Shown: positions 8,663 through 17,507, numbered from the stretch's first letter. The stretch is 50,490 nt of DNA from Oscillospiraceae bacterium (GCA_009783555.1 WRDH01000019.1:1-50490), one strand, 5' to 3'. The notes: generated by a model not told the origin, from the letters alone. Numbers and translations: made by a program.

Positions 8663-8691
8663 TTGACTAATGCACGGAATGTTATTATACT
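8663..8691 (+). promoter_or_regulatory. Sigma-A-like promoter of the Rnf operon
   Basis: TTGACT (8663-8668), 17-nt spacer, TATACT (8686-8691), about 45 nt before the rnfC start. It is the only strong match seen ahead of the cluster, and the genes that follow are closely spaced. Confidence 0.65.
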
Positions 8692-8736
8692 TGTTTTATT
8701 GTCAGATTGCGTAGCACTTGATTGGAGATATTGTTT

Positions 8737-10035
8737 GTGAGGAGAAGCAGAGGGATTTCGCCGCCTTATAATAAGAATACTGCCAGCAGTACCGTGCTCA
8801 GGCTTCCGATTCCTGCTCAGGTGCATATTCCCATGAAAATGCACTCGGGTAAACCTGCCATTCCCGTTGTTAAGGTTGGCGAGGATGTAAAGCTTGGTCA
8901 GCTAATAGGTGAGATGGGCGGCTATGTTTCTTCGCCGATTCATGCAAGTGTTTCCGGCTGTGTTCAGAGTATAAATGACCGTGACCCTGTGACCGGACAA
9001 AAAGCGGTATCTATCACAATTGCATCTGACGGGCTTAATACATTATGTCCTAATATCAAGCGTCCCAACGTCAGAACGTTGCAGGAGTTCTATGACGCAG
9101 TCAGGGATTCAGGCGCTGTCGGGCTTGGTGGTGCGGGTTATCCTGCTGCGCCTAAGCTTGCTATCAAAAATCTTGAAGAACTTGATTATATGTTAATAAA
9201 TGGTGCTGAATGTGAGCCGTATGTCACATCGGATACCAATACAATGGTAGCGGATGCCAAGCATGTTTACGTTGGCGTAAAGCTCTTAATGGAGTTTATG
9301 ATGCCAAAAAAAGTATGCATTTGCATAGAAGATAACAAAACCAAAGCTATCCAAATAATGCAAGAAACCTTTGCATATGACAGTAATGTTGAAGTTTGCG
9401 TTTTGCCAACGTTATATCCGCAAGGTGAGAGAAAGGTTCTTGTGCAGAATATAACAGGGCGGATTGTACCTGAGGGTGCCCGTCTTGCTGACGTGGGCGT
9501 AAACGTGACGAATGTTACAACTGTCGCGGTTTTTGCCAGATACATCGCCACCGGTCTGCCACTTATCAAAAAGGTTGTAACTGTTGATGGTCCGGCAGTT
9601 AAAAGTCCCAGCAATGTGCTCGCCCCTATCGGAACTCCGATTCGTGAGTTATTTGATATATGCGGCGGTTTCGTAGATGAAATGCCAAAAATAGTATTGA
9701 TGGGCGGTCCGATGATGGGATATGCACAACCAAGCCTGGATGTACCTGTCGTCAAAACCACAAACTGTTTGATAGCATGTACTGATTCATCTTCACTCAG
9801 GAAAAAGGTAACAGCATGTATTAAATGCGGCAGATGTCTTTCTGTTTGTCCCATGCGGTTAATGCCGCCGGGTATTGAGACTTCGTACAGAACAAAAAAC
9901 TATGAAGCGTTGAAGCGCTTAAGGGTAAATATGTGCGTAGAGTGCGGCTGTTGTGCTTATGTTTGCCCCGCACAAAGGCATTTGGTTCAGGTAATCCGGC
10001 TGGCAAAGGAAAGGCTGTGGCTGGAGGGTAAATGA
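8737..10035 (+). CDS. rnfC: Rnf electron transport complex subunit C
   Basis: RnfC is the peripheral NADH/FMN- and Fe-S-binding subunit of the membrane complex that couples ferredoxin:NAD oxidoreduction to Na+ or H+ pumping. The N-terminus carries the family motif GISPPYNKN and the HSGKPAIPVVKVGEDVKLGQ barrel-sandwich region. Mid-protein has GLGGAGYPAAPKL and NGAECEPY (nucleotide/flavin site). The C-terminus has two 4Fe-4S motifs, CIKCGRCLSVCP and CVECGCCAYVCP. Length (about 432) is normal. GTG 8737 is chosen because GGAG at 8724-8727 lies 9 nt upstream; TTG 8722 or 8731 are alternatives. First gene of the operon; a 113-bp repeat-containing gap separates it from rnfD. Confidence 0.95.
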   Translation: MRRSRGISPPYNKNTASSTVLRLPIPAQVHIPMKMHSGKPAIPVVKVGEDVKLGQLIGEMGGYVSSPIHASVSGCVQSINDRDPVTGQKAVSITIASDGLNTLCPNIKRPNVRTLQEFYDAVRDSGAVGLGGAGYPAAPKLAIKNLEELDYMLINGAECEPYVTSDTNTMVADAKHVYVGVKLLMEFMMPKKVCICIEDNKTKAIQIMQETFAYDSNVEVCVLPTLYPQGERKVLVQNITGRIVPEGARLADVGVNVTNVTTVAVFARYIATGLPLIKKVVTVDGPAVKSPSNVLAPIGTPIRELFDICGGFVDEMPKIVLMGGPMMGYAQPSLDVPVVKTTNCLIACTDSSSLRKKVTACIKCGRCLSVCPMRLMPPGIETSYRTKNYEALKRLRVNMCVECGCCAYVCPAQRHLVQVIRLAKERLWLEGK

Positions 10036-10080
10036 GAAATGATAAATGAGAAATGATGAATATTATGAAGAACAATGTAT

Positions 10081-10148
10081 TTCGTCATGCCGGGCTTGAC
10101 CCGGTATCCCGTGGGTGTTGAATTATCTGTAGAGGTTAGGACTATTAG
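10081..10148. repeat. GTCAT...GAGGTTA mini-repeat, copy 1 (before rnfD)
   Basis: A 68-bp element starting TTCGTCATGCCGGGCTTGAC with a small hairpin (CCGGG/CCCGG) and ending GTAGAGGTTAGGACTATTAG directly at the rnfD start. A diverged copy lies at 14922-14990. The GAGGTTAGG end may act as the rnfD ribosome site. Confidence 0.7.
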
Positions 10149-11096
10149 ATGGACAAGTTGACCGTTTCGGTATCGCCGCATATTCATTATAAGATCAATA
10201 CCAGTAGAATAATGCTTGATGTATTGATTGCGCTTATTCCGGCGTTTATTACGTCTGTTATTGTATTTGGTGCCAGGGCTGCTGTGGTTACTTGTGTCTG
10301 TGTTATTTCATGTATACTATGTGAGTGGGGTTTTGAAAAAATCACAAAGAGGGAGAACACTATTGGTGATTACAGCGCATGCATTACGGGTGTTCTTTTG
10401 GCATTTAACTTACCTGTTACTATTCCCATATGGCAAGCAGTGTTCGGAAGTGCTGTCGCCATCATTCTTGTGAAGCAGCTTTTTGGCGGGCTGGGGAAAA
10501 ACTTTGCTAACCCTGCAATAACAGCGCGTATTGTTATGTTTCTTGCGTTTTCAGTGTCTATGACTAATTGGTATTCGCCTTATGAGAGCACTTCGCTCTG
10601 GGTTTATCCGATTGACGGTGTTGCGGGTGCGACTCCGCTTGCGCTGATGAATAGTGGTAACACCGATTCGTTGCCAAGTATAATGCAAATGTTTCTGGGG
10701 GTCAGGGGTGGCAGTCTTGGCGAAACCGGCAACCTTGCACTGCTTATTGGCGGTATCTATCTTATGATTCGCAAGGTAATCACATGGCATGCTCCTGTGT
10801 CGTTTATAGTTGTGGTTTTCGGGCTTTCGGCACTGATTGGTCAAGACCCGGTGTATCACTTATTCGCAGGCGGATTGTTTCTGGGTGCAATCTTTATGGC
10901 AACAGATTATGTAACGACACCGTACACTAATTTCGGTAGACTGATATTTGGTATCGGTGCAGGACTGCTAACGGTACTATTTCGTGTCTATAGCAGCTAT
11001 CCCGAAGGTGTCTCATTTGCGATATTGCTTATGAACATCCTGACACCGTACATAAACAGGTTTACTGAGACGAGACCGCTGGGGAGAGTTAAATGA
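10149..11096 (+). CDS. rnfD: Rnf complex subunit D
   Basis: A 315-residue integral membrane subunit of the Rnf complex, with about nine to ten membrane helices. It carries the flavinylation motif DGVAGATPLA (about residues 157-166), in which the Thr takes covalent FMN through ApbE. The family N-terminal pattern (VSPHIHYKINTSRIMLDVLIAL) and the FANPAITARIVMFLAF region are present. The ATG at 10149 directly follows the mini-repeat. The stop overlaps the rnfG start (ATGA at 11093-11096), so the two subunits are translationally coupled. Confidence 0.96.
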   Translation: MDKLTVSVSPHIHYKINTSRIMLDVLIALIPAFITSVIVFGARAAVVTCVCVISCILCEWGFEKITKRENTIGDYSACITGVLLAFNLPVTIPIWQAVFGSAVAIILVKQLFGGLGKNFANPAITARIVMFLAFSVSMTNWYSPYESTSLWVYPIDGVAGATPLALMNSGNTDSLPSIMQMFLGVRGGSLGETGNLALLIGGIYLMIRKVITWHAPVSFIVVVFGLSALIGQDPVYHLFAGGLFLGAIFMATDYVTTPYTNFGRLIFGIGAGLLTVLFRVYSSYPEGVSFAILLMNILTPYINRFTETRPLGRVK

Positions 11097-11632
11097 CAAA
11101 TGATATTAAGAGAACATATGTAATGCCGTTGGTTGTTTTGACAGCAATATGTCTTGTTGTTTCAGGAGCGCTTGCGTTTATGGATAGTATTACGGGTCCG
11201 GTTATTTTGGCTGCCGCTGAGGAGCGGGCACAGATGACGATGGCCGATATGATCCCGAATGCAACAAGCTTTGAACGTGTCGAGCTTGACGATGTTGGAG
11301 GGCTTCCTACGACGATAAGAGAGATTTACAAGACTTCAAACGGGGTTGGTTTTATATTTATCGCTGCGGTCAACGGATTTAGCGGGGATATTACTGTTAT
11401 TTGCGCTGTTGCCATGGATGGCAGTATTATCGAGACATTGACACTTTCGCATACAGAAACAAAGGGCATAGGGACTATTCTTGAGCAAGAGTCGTTTTTA
11501 TATCCGTTTACGGGGCTTGACAGCAGATTAGAAGGGATTGACACAGTAGCGGGAGCAACAATTTCAACACGTGCGTTTATTCGTGCGATTGAGGATATAA
11601 TGGAAGCTTTCTATTTAGTAGAAAAAGGATGA
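11093..11632 (+). CDS. rnfG: Rnf complex subunit G (covalent FMN protein)
   Basis: The 179-residue product has one N-terminal membrane helix (about residues 8-30) and an extracytoplasmic FMN-binding domain. The flavinylation motif DTVAGATISTRAF (about residues 150-162) holds the Thr that ApbE modifies. ETKGIGTILEQESFLYPF is the usual conserved block before it. It passes electrons between RnfD and RnfC/B in the complex. It overlaps rnfD by 4 bp and is followed by rnfE after 4 bp. ApbE is encoded in the same cluster. Confidence 0.95.
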   Translation: MTNDIKRTYVMPLVVLTAICLVVSGALAFMDSITGPVILAAAEERAQMTMADMIPNATSFERVELDDVGGLPTTIREIYKTSNGVGFIFIAAVNGFSGDITVICAVAMDGSIIETLTLSHTETKGIGTILEQESFLYPFTGLDSRLEGIDTVAGATISTRAFIRAIEDIMEAFYLVEKG

Positions 11633-11636
11633 TTCT

Positions 11637-12302
11637 ATGAAAACGGATAAAAAAAGCATATTAACCCGGGGGATTATTAAAGAGAATCCCGTTCTTGTTC
11701 TGGTGCTGGGGTTATGTCCTGCGCTTGCTGTTTCGACGCAGGCGGAAAATGCTATCGGGATGGGGCTTGCCACAACCTTTGTTCTTCTTGGCTCTAATGT
11801 TGTTATTTCACTTTTAAGAAATATCATTCCGGGCAGGACGCGTATTCCTTGTTACATTGTACTTATTGCAAGCTTTACGGTGCTCGCTAAAATGGCGATT
11901 GAGGCTTATGCATATCCGTTGTATCAAGCACTCGGTATTTTTCTGCCGCTTATTGCGGTAAATTGTATTATCTTTGCCCGTGCGGAAATGTTTGCAAATA
12001 GAAATAATGTGTTAGATTCGGTATTGGATGCACTCGGCTCCGGTGCAGGGTTTACACTGGCACTTCTTGCGATTGCATCAATACGTGAAATATTTGGCAG
12101 CGGCACATGGTTTGGATTAGAACTGCCGTGGCTGGCGGATAACAACATTATGATATTTTCACTTGCGCCGGGGGGTTTCATTGTTTTTGCTTGTCTTCTT
12201 GCTATAGTCAATAAGATATCGAAGGATCGTAAGGTCAGGACTGAACACGACTGCACAAGCTGTCCGGCGGCTGTTGCGTGCGGCAAGCGCAACGAGAGGT
12301 AG
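11637..12302 (+). CDS. rnfE: Rnf complex subunit E
   Basis: A 221-residue polytopic membrane subunit with about six helices. The family motifs NPVLVLVLGLCPALAVST near the N-terminus and PLIAVNCIIFARAE (about residues 102-115) are present, including the Cys residues that in RnfA/RnfE bind a membrane-embedded iron-sulfur centre. The soluble C-terminal tail has an extra Cys cluster (CTSCPAAVACGK). The ATG at 11637 lies 4 bp after rnfG. It pairs with the homologous RnfA encoded next. Confidence 0.95.
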   Translation: MKTDKKSILTRGIIKENPVLVLVLGLCPALAVSTQAENAIGMGLATTFVLLGSNVVISLLRNIIPGRTRIPCYIVLIASFTVLAKMAIEAYAYPLYQALGIFLPLIAVNCIIFARAEMFANRNNVLDSVLDALGSGAGFTLALLAIASIREIFGSGTWFGLELPWLADNNIMIFSLAPGGFIVFACLLAIVNKISKDRKVRTEHDCTSCPAAVACGKRNER

Positions 12303-12336
12303 AACACCGGGTCTACGCTGAGAAAAGGGGTAAGCT

Positions 12337-12933
12337 ATGGATTTTAGAGCATTAGTTATAATTATGATGAGCGCAGTGCTTGTTAACAACTATGTGCTGC
12401 GGCAGTTTCTTGGTGTTTGCCCGTTTCTGGGTGTTTCCAAAGACTTAAAGAGTTCTGTCGGTATGGGGCTTGCGGTAATGTTTGTAATGCTGATGGCGGC
12501 TTCCGTGACATGGCCGATTCAGGTGTTTCTGCTGGATGCCAACGGGCTGGATTTTATGCAAACCGTGGTGTTTATTCTGGTTATTGCGTCAATGGTTCAA
12601 TTGGTTGAGGTCGTTCTGAAGAGATTTTTACCTGCATTATTTGCTTCGCTTGGTGTATACTTGCCGTTAATGACAACAAACTGTGCCGTGCTTGCGGTCA
12701 CCATTTCAAACATTAACAATGGGTATACATACATAGAAGCACTCGTTAGTGCTCTCGGTGCGGGGCTTGGCTTCTTTATCGCTATGGTAATATTCACCGG
12801 TGTAAGGTCGCAGGTAGCTGCAGCAGATCCGCCGGAGGCTTTCAAGGGAATACCGATAACGCTGATTTCGGCGGCAATTTTATCGCTTGCCTTTTTCGGA
12901 TTTGATGGTGTGATTGAGAATTTGTTTAGATAG
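12337..12933 (+). CDS. rnfA: Rnf complex subunit A
   Basis: A 198-residue membrane subunit homologous to RnfE, with about six helices. Typical features are NNYVLRQFLGVCPFLGVSKDL near residues 16-36 and PLMTTNCAVLAV (about 109-120); both Cys positions match the pair that, with RnfE, ligates the intramembrane iron-sulfur cluster. The ATG at 12337 has AAGGGG upstream in the 34-bp gap after rnfE; rnfB follows after 12 bp. Confidence 0.96.
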   Translation: MDFRALVIIMMSAVLVNNYVLRQFLGVCPFLGVSKDLKSSVGMGLAVMFVMLMAASVTWPIQVFLLDANGLDFMQTVVFILVIASMVQLVEVVLKRFLPALFASLGVYLPLMTTNCAVLAVTISNINNGYTYIEALVSALGAGLGFFIAMVIFTGVRSQVAAADPPEAFKGIPITLISAAILSLAFFGFDGVIENLFR

Positions 12934-12945
12934 GTTTTAAGGTTT

Positions 12946-13731
12946 ATGAACACAATACTTATTGCTATAATTTCATTATCAGGCATTGGGCTTCTTTGTG
13001 CAGCACTCATTACTGTTGCTTCAAAGCTGATGTTTGTTAAGGTTGATGTTCGTGTTGAGAAGATAAACAATTGTTTGCCAGGTGCTAACTGCGGGGCTTG
13101 CGGGTTCAGCAGTTGTGAGGGGTATGCCAAGGCACTTGCTGCCGGAGAGGTTGCTTCTAATCTTTGTCTTCCGGGCGGGGAGACTGCGCTTGAGCAGATA
13201 AATATGATTCTTGGGCAGGATTCCGGTGAAGGGCTTGCGAAAAATATCGCAATTGTACAGTGCCGCGGCGACTCATTGACCGTAGAGGACAAAATGGATT
13301 ATACCGGGGAGAAGACGTGTTTTGCGGCAAAACAATTGTTTGGCGGTCAGAGGACTTGTACATTTGGGTGTATCGGTTATGGCGATTGTGTGAAGGTTTG
13401 TCCGAGTGACGCAATTTGTCTGGAAGATAGTCTTGCCCGCATTGATCCCCGTAAGTGCAGCGGCTGTGCCGTGTGTGCCAAAATCTGCCCGACCGGAGTT
13501 ATTGCAATTGAAAAAGAACCGCTCTATGTTGCGGTCCTGTGTAAAAATACCGAAAAGGGTGCAAAGACGAAAGCAAAATGCTCGAAAGGTTGCATAGGCT
13601 GCAAGAAATGTGAAAAAGCTTGTCCCGCGAAGACAATAAAAGTTGAAGATTCACTGGCATTAATTGATTATACCGTATGCTACGGGTGCAGGGAATGCGT
13701 GGATGTATGTATAGCGAAATGCATAGTATAA
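12946..13731 (+). CDS. rnfB: Rnf complex subunit B (polyferredoxin)
   Basis: RnfB is the ferredoxin-docking subunit. The 261-residue product has one N-terminal membrane helix (about 5-28), an Fe-S domain with CGACGFSSCEGYAKAL (about residues 50-65), and several further 4Fe-4S motifs: the CTFGCIGYGDCVKVCP type, CSGCAVCAKICP, CIGCKKCEKACP and CYGCRECVDVC at the C-terminus. The multi-cluster arrangement is the clostridial type. It starts 12 bp after rnfA and ends the core rnfCDGEAB set; apbE follows after 90 bp. Confidence 0.95.
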   Translation: MNTILIAIISLSGIGLLCAALITVASKLMFVKVDVRVEKINNCLPGANCGACGFSSCEGYAKALAAGEVASNLCLPGGETALEQINMILGQDSGEGLAKNIAIVQCRGDSLTVEDKMDYTGEKTCFAAKQLFGGQRTCTFGCIGYGDCVKVCPSDAICLEDSLARIDPRKCSGCAVCAKICPTGVIAIEKEPLYVAVLCKNTEKGAKTKAKCSKGCIGCKKCEKACPAKTIKVEDSLALIDYTVCYGCRECVDVCIAKCIV

Positions 13732-13821
13732 TACAGAAGTAATAATGCAGAATGCAGAAATAGAGGCTTTATTCATTGCTGCTTGTATCTTGGATATTAC
13801 AAGAAGGAGGATCATTGCTAA

Positions 13822-14859
13822 ATGCGCTTTAAGAGCAAGGATACTTCAGCCGTAAGGTTCTCTTTAAAAGACGAAGTTGCGAAATTTTTTCTTCTGCTAT
13901 TGTTTGTGTTATTCATTTTGTTTTCGGTTGGGTGTAGTGATAACAGATCTGATGAGCGTTTAAGTGAGACGCGTTTGCTTCTTGATACTTACTGTACCAT
14001 TACGGTTCATGGCGATGTTGATAATGCTCTGCTGGATGAGGCATTTTTGTTGTTAACGGAGCTTGAAGCTTTATTTAGCATAACCATTGAAGGCAGTGAT
14101 GTATGGCGTATAAACAACGCCGGTGGTGAACCTGTTGCTGTTGATCCCAGAACAGCGGAGCTTATCGAGGTTGGGTTGAAGTTTAGCGAGTTGTCACATG
14201 GGATGTTTGATATAACGGTTGGGTGGTTAAGCCGTTTATGGGATTTCAGTGGTACGCCAAATGTCCCGGCACAGTCGGAGATAGAAGAAGCACTTGCAAC
14301 CGTTGATTACAGGCAAGTTATAGTTGTCGGAAACACTGTGCAGCTTGTAAATCCTAACGCATGGATAGATCTGAGTGCAATCGCGAAAGGCTTCATGGCA
14401 TATGAGATAGCGGAGTTTCTTGCAGCAAACGGTGCTGAGGGTGCTTTGGTAAACTTAGGCGGAGATATTGTGGCTGTGGGTAATCGGTATGATGGCAGCC
14501 CTTGGCGCGTTGCTTTACGGAAGCCGTTTGGCGACGAAGGCGAGTGGCTTGGAGTAATCGAGGTATCATGGGCTTGCGTTTTAAGCTCCGGCGTTTATCA
14601 GCGTCAGTTTGAAATGGATGGCGGTCACTATCATCATATCTTGGATCCGAATACAGGAATGCCTGTCATCAGTGATGTTGTGAGTGCGACTATGATTACG
14701 CACACAGCCGTTATCGGCGAAGGCTTTTCAACAGTTGCGGTTCTGCTTGGCAGTGAAAGAGCGAAAGCATTGATGGAAAATATTCCCGGATTTGTTGGTG
14801 CAGTGTTGGTGCTGGAAAACGGGGATGTGCTGACTTTAGGGGATGTGGAGCTTAAGTAG
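13822..14859 (+). CDS. apbE: FAD:protein FMN transferase (ApbE), lipoprotein
   Basis: It transfers FMN from FAD to Thr in the motifs of RnfG and RnfD outside the cytoplasm. The 345-residue protein has a hydrophobic N-terminus ending in a lipobox-like FSVGC (about residues 33-37). ApbE landmarks are LLDTYCTITVHG, IDLSAIAKGFMAYEIAEFL (about 187-205) and ALVNLGGDIVAVG, plus HHILDPNTGMPV in the FAD/Mg2+ region. A strong AAGGAGG site lies about 9 nt before the ATG at 13822. Placement directly after rnfB, with both flavinylation targets upstream, gives a coherent maturation unit. Confidence 0.95.
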   Translation: MRFKSKDTSAVRFSLKDEVAKFFLLLLFVLFILFSVGCSDNRSDERLSETRLLLDTYCTITVHGDVDNALLDEAFLLLTELEALFSITIEGSDVWRINNAGGEPVAVDPRTAELIEVGLKFSELSHGMFDITVGWLSRLWDFSGTPNVPAQSEIEEALATVDYRQVIVVGNTVQLVNPNAWIDLSAIAKGFMAYEIAEFLAANGAEGALVNLGGDIVAVGNRYDGSPWRVALRKPFGDEGEWLGVIEVSWACVLSSGVYQRQFEMDGGHYHHILDPNTGMPVISDVVSATMITHTAVIGEGFSTVAVLLGSERAKALMENIPGFVGAVLVLENGDVLTLGDVELK

Positions 14860-14921
14860 TTGAAAGTTGAAAGTTAATAATGCTATTAATCAAACATAGT
14901 TCGGAAATAGATACAAAATCC

Positions 14922-14990
14922 TTCGTCATTGCGGACTCGATCCGCAATCTCGTGTGTGTTACGTTGTTTGCGGAGGTTAAGATTATTGGA
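14922..14990. repeat. GTCAT...GAGGTTA mini-repeat, copy 2 (before the NusG-II gene)
   Basis: It starts TTCGTCATTGCGGACTCGAT with a hairpin TGCGG/CCGCA, continues CTCGTGTGTGTT and ends GCGGAGGTTAAGATTATTGG. It is collinear with copy 1 at 10081-10148. It lies 11 bp before the next coding start, again at an intergenic position of the Rnf cluster. Confidence 0.7.
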
Positions 14991-15001
14991 AGGTAGGGAA
15001 G

Positions 15002-15394
15002 TTGAAGACAAATAAGTTTTGGATTTTTGTATTTGGCGGTGTAGTCTTAGTTGCATCCGTTGCAGCTGTGCTTCTTTGGAGAACACCTGCCACTTATGCT
15101 CGAATTTATAAGGATGGAGAATTGACCGAAACGGTCAACTTGGCTGCGGGTACTGAACCGTTCGGATTGCTCGTTGAATGTGGCAATTATGATACTTCCG
15201 GCAAGAATTTTAACTATCTGGAAGTAGAACATGGGCGAATGCGTGTTTCAAGTGCTGACTGCCCTGACGGTATATGCATACGCCAAGGCTGGGTAAGCGG
15301 AGGATTGCTGCCGATAGTGTGTTTGCCAAATCGACTGGTGGTTACATTTGATGGTGGTGGGAGCGGACTTGATGTCGATGCAGTCGCAGGGTAA
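15002..15394 (+). CDS. NusG domain II-containing protein
   Basis: A 130-residue protein with one N-terminal membrane helix (about residues 6-25) and an extracytoplasmic NusG_II-type beta domain. The family pattern near the C-terminus, SADCPDGICIRQGW followed by LLPIVCLPNRLVV, is clear and contains three Cys. The family commonly sits beside ApbE and a Gx transporter gene in clostridial redox clusters; its role is not established. The start is TTG 15002, with GGTAGGGAAG directly upstream and no in-frame ATG nearby. Downstream, the expected Gx transporter gene is displaced by a 2.9 kb insertion. Confidence 0.85.
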   Translation: MKTNKFWIFVFGGVVLVASVAAVLLWRTPATYARIYKDGELTETVNLAAGTEPFGLLVECGNYDTSGKNFNYLEVEHGRMRVSSADCPDGICIRQGWVSGGLLPIVCLPNRLVVTFDGGGSGLDVDAVAG

Positions 15395-15416
15395 GGTAAC
15401 AGTGTGGAACCTGCTT

Positions 15417-15493
15417 CAAGTGGTCATTTTGACCACTTGGAAGAAACCGTTGCAAATACAGCACTCTCTCCAAGGGGTCAAAATGACCTCTTG
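15417..15493. repeat. Two AAGTGGTCA palindromes
   Basis: CAAGTGGTCA-TTT-TGACCACTTG (15417-15439) is a perfect 10-bp dyad. CAAGGGGTCA-AAA-TGACCTCTTG (15471-15493) is a one-mismatch relative. The same palindrome recurs at 17589-17611, beyond the ATPase and ORF6N genes. The 170-bp gap 15395-15564 contains no other feature I can see. Confidence 0.75.
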
Positions 15494-15564
15494 CGGAAAT
15501 GAAGCGAGTTAGCAATTCAATTGAAACATGACTTTCAGTTGTCTTGTCTGTCGTGATATAATAG

Positions 15565-16791
15565 TCAAAACAAGTTGCAAGGTATAAAGCAATTGATCGA
15601 ATCAATCGGTATAACTTCCTCACACATACATATTATACCGCCGTCGCCTTGCTCAGCAGCGGCTTTTTCCAAGATAGCGAACTTTTTTACTTCTCTATTG
15701 CTCGGGTTAGCTGCTTTTTTTATTTCCAGCGGGTGAATAACAGCATAGCGTTCAACTAGCAAATCGATTTCTTTTGTGTTGGAATCCCGAAAATACATCA
15801 TGTTTACTTTCTCGCGGGAGTATGCGTAATTTCTTAATATCTCTGTGACAACGAAATTTTCAAAGAACCGCCCGCTAGCCGCACCATTCATTATCGTCTC
15901 TCTTGTCGGCCACATAGACAAAAAAGCGGCAAGACCGGTGTCGCAAAAATAAAGCTTCGGAGTTTTTGCGAGCCTTTTTAATGCGTTATTTGCGTAGGGG
16001 TATAATAAATAAACAATTCCAAGGCTTTCTAAAATCCGTAACCATTCTTTTGCTGTTGGCTGAGAAATCTCCGTAACATCAGCAAGTGTTTTATAGTTAA
16101 CTTGTTCAGATATCAGAGATGCGCATGCTCTAAGAAATTTTGAAAAACGAGATGCATCTGTTATACCGCCGTATTCGGTTACATCACGCATCAAATATGT
16201 ATCTGTATATGCCTCAAAGTATTCATTTCTCTGCTCAGAGTCGGCAACGAGCACCTGCGGCATACCGCCTCGCCATATATATTCAAAGATATTAGTAATA
16301 TCGTTTTTCGGAACTTTTAAACTTCTTTTTTTTAAGCATTGCAATGAAAAATCTAAGTCATCGTCAAACAAAACACCATCAACTTCGTTCTTTGACATGC
16401 TGTAGAGTTCAAGAATACCAATTCTGCCGGCAAGCGATTCGCGGACATTTTTCATCATATTAAACTGTTGTGAGCCTGTCAGCCAAAACCTCCCTGTTTC
16501 TTCACTCTCATCACACATAATTTTGATGTGGCTGAATAACTCCGGTGCATATTGCACCTCGTCGATTATTATTGGCGGCTTATAGGTTTGGAAAAACAAC
16601 ACGGGATCAGTCTTTGCTAAATCCCGCGCCATTGCGTTATCAAGCGATATATAGGTACGCTCGTGACTTCCTGCTAAATGCCTGAGCATTGTAGTTTTTC
16701 CCACCTGCCTGGCACCGGTGACGAGAACAACCTTAAAAAAGTCGTTCATACGAGTGAATTTGCGTTCTAATCGGCGAGAGATATATTCCAT
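15565..16791 (-). CDS. AAA ATPase with C-terminal DUF4143 domain
   Basis: A 408-residue ATP-binding protein of the AAA_14/DUF4143 family. Walker A is GARQVGKTTML (about residues 26-36), Walker B is PIIIDEVQYAP (about 93-103), and sensor-like LTGSQQ follows. A middle winged-helix region (ADVTEISQPTAKEWLRIL) precedes a C-terminal PD-(D/E)XK-like segment (KEIDLLVERYAVIHPLEIKKA), so nuclease-like chemistry is possible. The family is common and variably placed in anaerobes; its function is unsettled. It lies opposite to and inside the Rnf-associated cluster, which points to insertion. An inverted repeat at 16809-16844 sits before its ATG and may be autoregulatory. Confidence 0.9.
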   Translation of the reverse strand: MEYISRRLERKFTRMNDFFKVVLVTGARQVGKTTMLRHLAGSHERTYISLDNAMARDLAKTDPVLFFQTYKPPIIIDEVQYAPELFSHIKIMCDESEETGRFWLTGSQQFNMMKNVRESLAGRIGILELYSMSKNEVDGVLFDDDLDFSLQCLKKRSLKVPKNDITNIFEYIWRGGMPQVLVADSEQRNEYFEAYTDTYLMRDVTEYGGITDASRFSKFLRACASLISEQVNYKTLADVTEISQPTAKEWLRILESLGIVYLLYPYANNALKRLAKTPKLYFCDTGLAAFLSMWPTRETIMNGAASGRFFENFVVTEILRNYAYSREKVNMMYFRDSNTKEIDLLVERYAVIHPLEIKKAANPSNREVKKFAILEKAAAEQGDGGIICMCEEVIPIDSINCFIPCNLF

Positions 16792-16808
16792 GATTCACCT
16801 CGGCAATG

Positions 16809-16844
16809 TTATGATAATATAAAGTATGGTTTAGAATATCATAA
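16809..16844. promoter_or_regulatory. Inverted repeat upstream of the AAA ATPase
   Basis: TTATGATA (16809-16816) and TATCATAA (16837-16844) are perfect 8-bp arms, 18 bp before the ATPase start. The rest of 16845-17114 holds no gene I can support; a 66-codon plus-strand frame from GTG 16855 is considered and rejected. Confidence 0.35.
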
Positions 16845-17114
16845 AAAAGATCGTGTGTCAATCCCTATCCGTTGGGTACAGAATGTCTTTCCGGTTATGA
16901 TGAAATTATCCCCGATGGTTGCTAAGGAACTCGTTCAAAAAGTGATAGCAAATGAGATTGTTGTTTGTTTTTACACGATATGCTATGATGGGTTAGGTCA
17001 TTTTTATTTCTGCGCCAGTAAAGATTTTTCTACACAGAGTGTTAAATTTATATAATGTGCGATTGCCACTTCTTGTTATGAGATTGTCAAGGAGCACTAT
17101 TTAGAATCGGGAAG

Positions 17115-17507
17115 TTATTCAGAATGAGAGCCATCATGTTTTTTCTTTTCGCGCTTAACGACACGTTTTACTTTGAAAATAGATAAATCTAACTCAAGCG
17201 AAATCTCATCTCCAGCCACTTCCATAATATTATCTTCCAAGATATCTACGAATATATCTCCGCCTCTTTGCATTAATGCGTTTTTCATTGGCTCGTCCTT
17301 GATATCAGGAAGCTCTGTCACTATCTTTGCAAATTCACGCACTTTAGCAAATGTTTCCACAATAGCCAGTGTCGTTTGTGTTGCTGTTGGGCTCTTTAGA
17401 ATGGTAGCAAGCATATACAGACCTTTTTCTGTGAAAGCTGTAGGTAAAGCAGTTGAGTGCTTTAGTGATTTGAACCGGTCACAATTTGTGACCAGTTCAC
17501 TCATCAT
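17115..17507 (-). pseudogene. ORF6N-domain protein, 5'-truncated remnant
   Basis: The 130 residues match the middle and C-terminal part of phage-type ORF6N/KilA-N antirepressor-like proteins: SELVTNCDRFKSLKHSTALP, then TAFTEKGLYMLATILKSPTA and a helical region (VETFAKVREFAK). The N-terminal DNA-binding part that should precede it is absent. The frame stays open upstream for 14 more family-like codons (KYEQRCEVIIIRSK) to about 17549 and then meets TGA. The gene therefore seems to have lost its 5' end, though a short protein from ATG 17507 remains possible. A basic tail (KREKKKHDGSHSE) ends it. It marks the 15.4-17.6 kb stretch as inserted mobile-derived DNA. Confidence 0.65.

Noticed and set aside
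9267-9854. 195-codon minus-strand frame
   Set aside because: Antisense shadow of rnfC.
12597-13292. 231-codon minus-strand frame
   Set aside because: Antisense shadow of rnfA and rnfB, both with clear family motifs.
16855-17055. 66-codon plus-strand frame from GTG
   Set aside because: Composition is not implausible (VFPVMMKLSPMVAKELVQ...), but there is no ribosome site or family match; at most a gene fragment in the inserted island.
17478-17494. GGTCAC/GTGACC palindrome inside the ORF6N remnant
   Set aside because: It encodes the conserved LVTNCDR protein motif, so the symmetry is probably coincidental.
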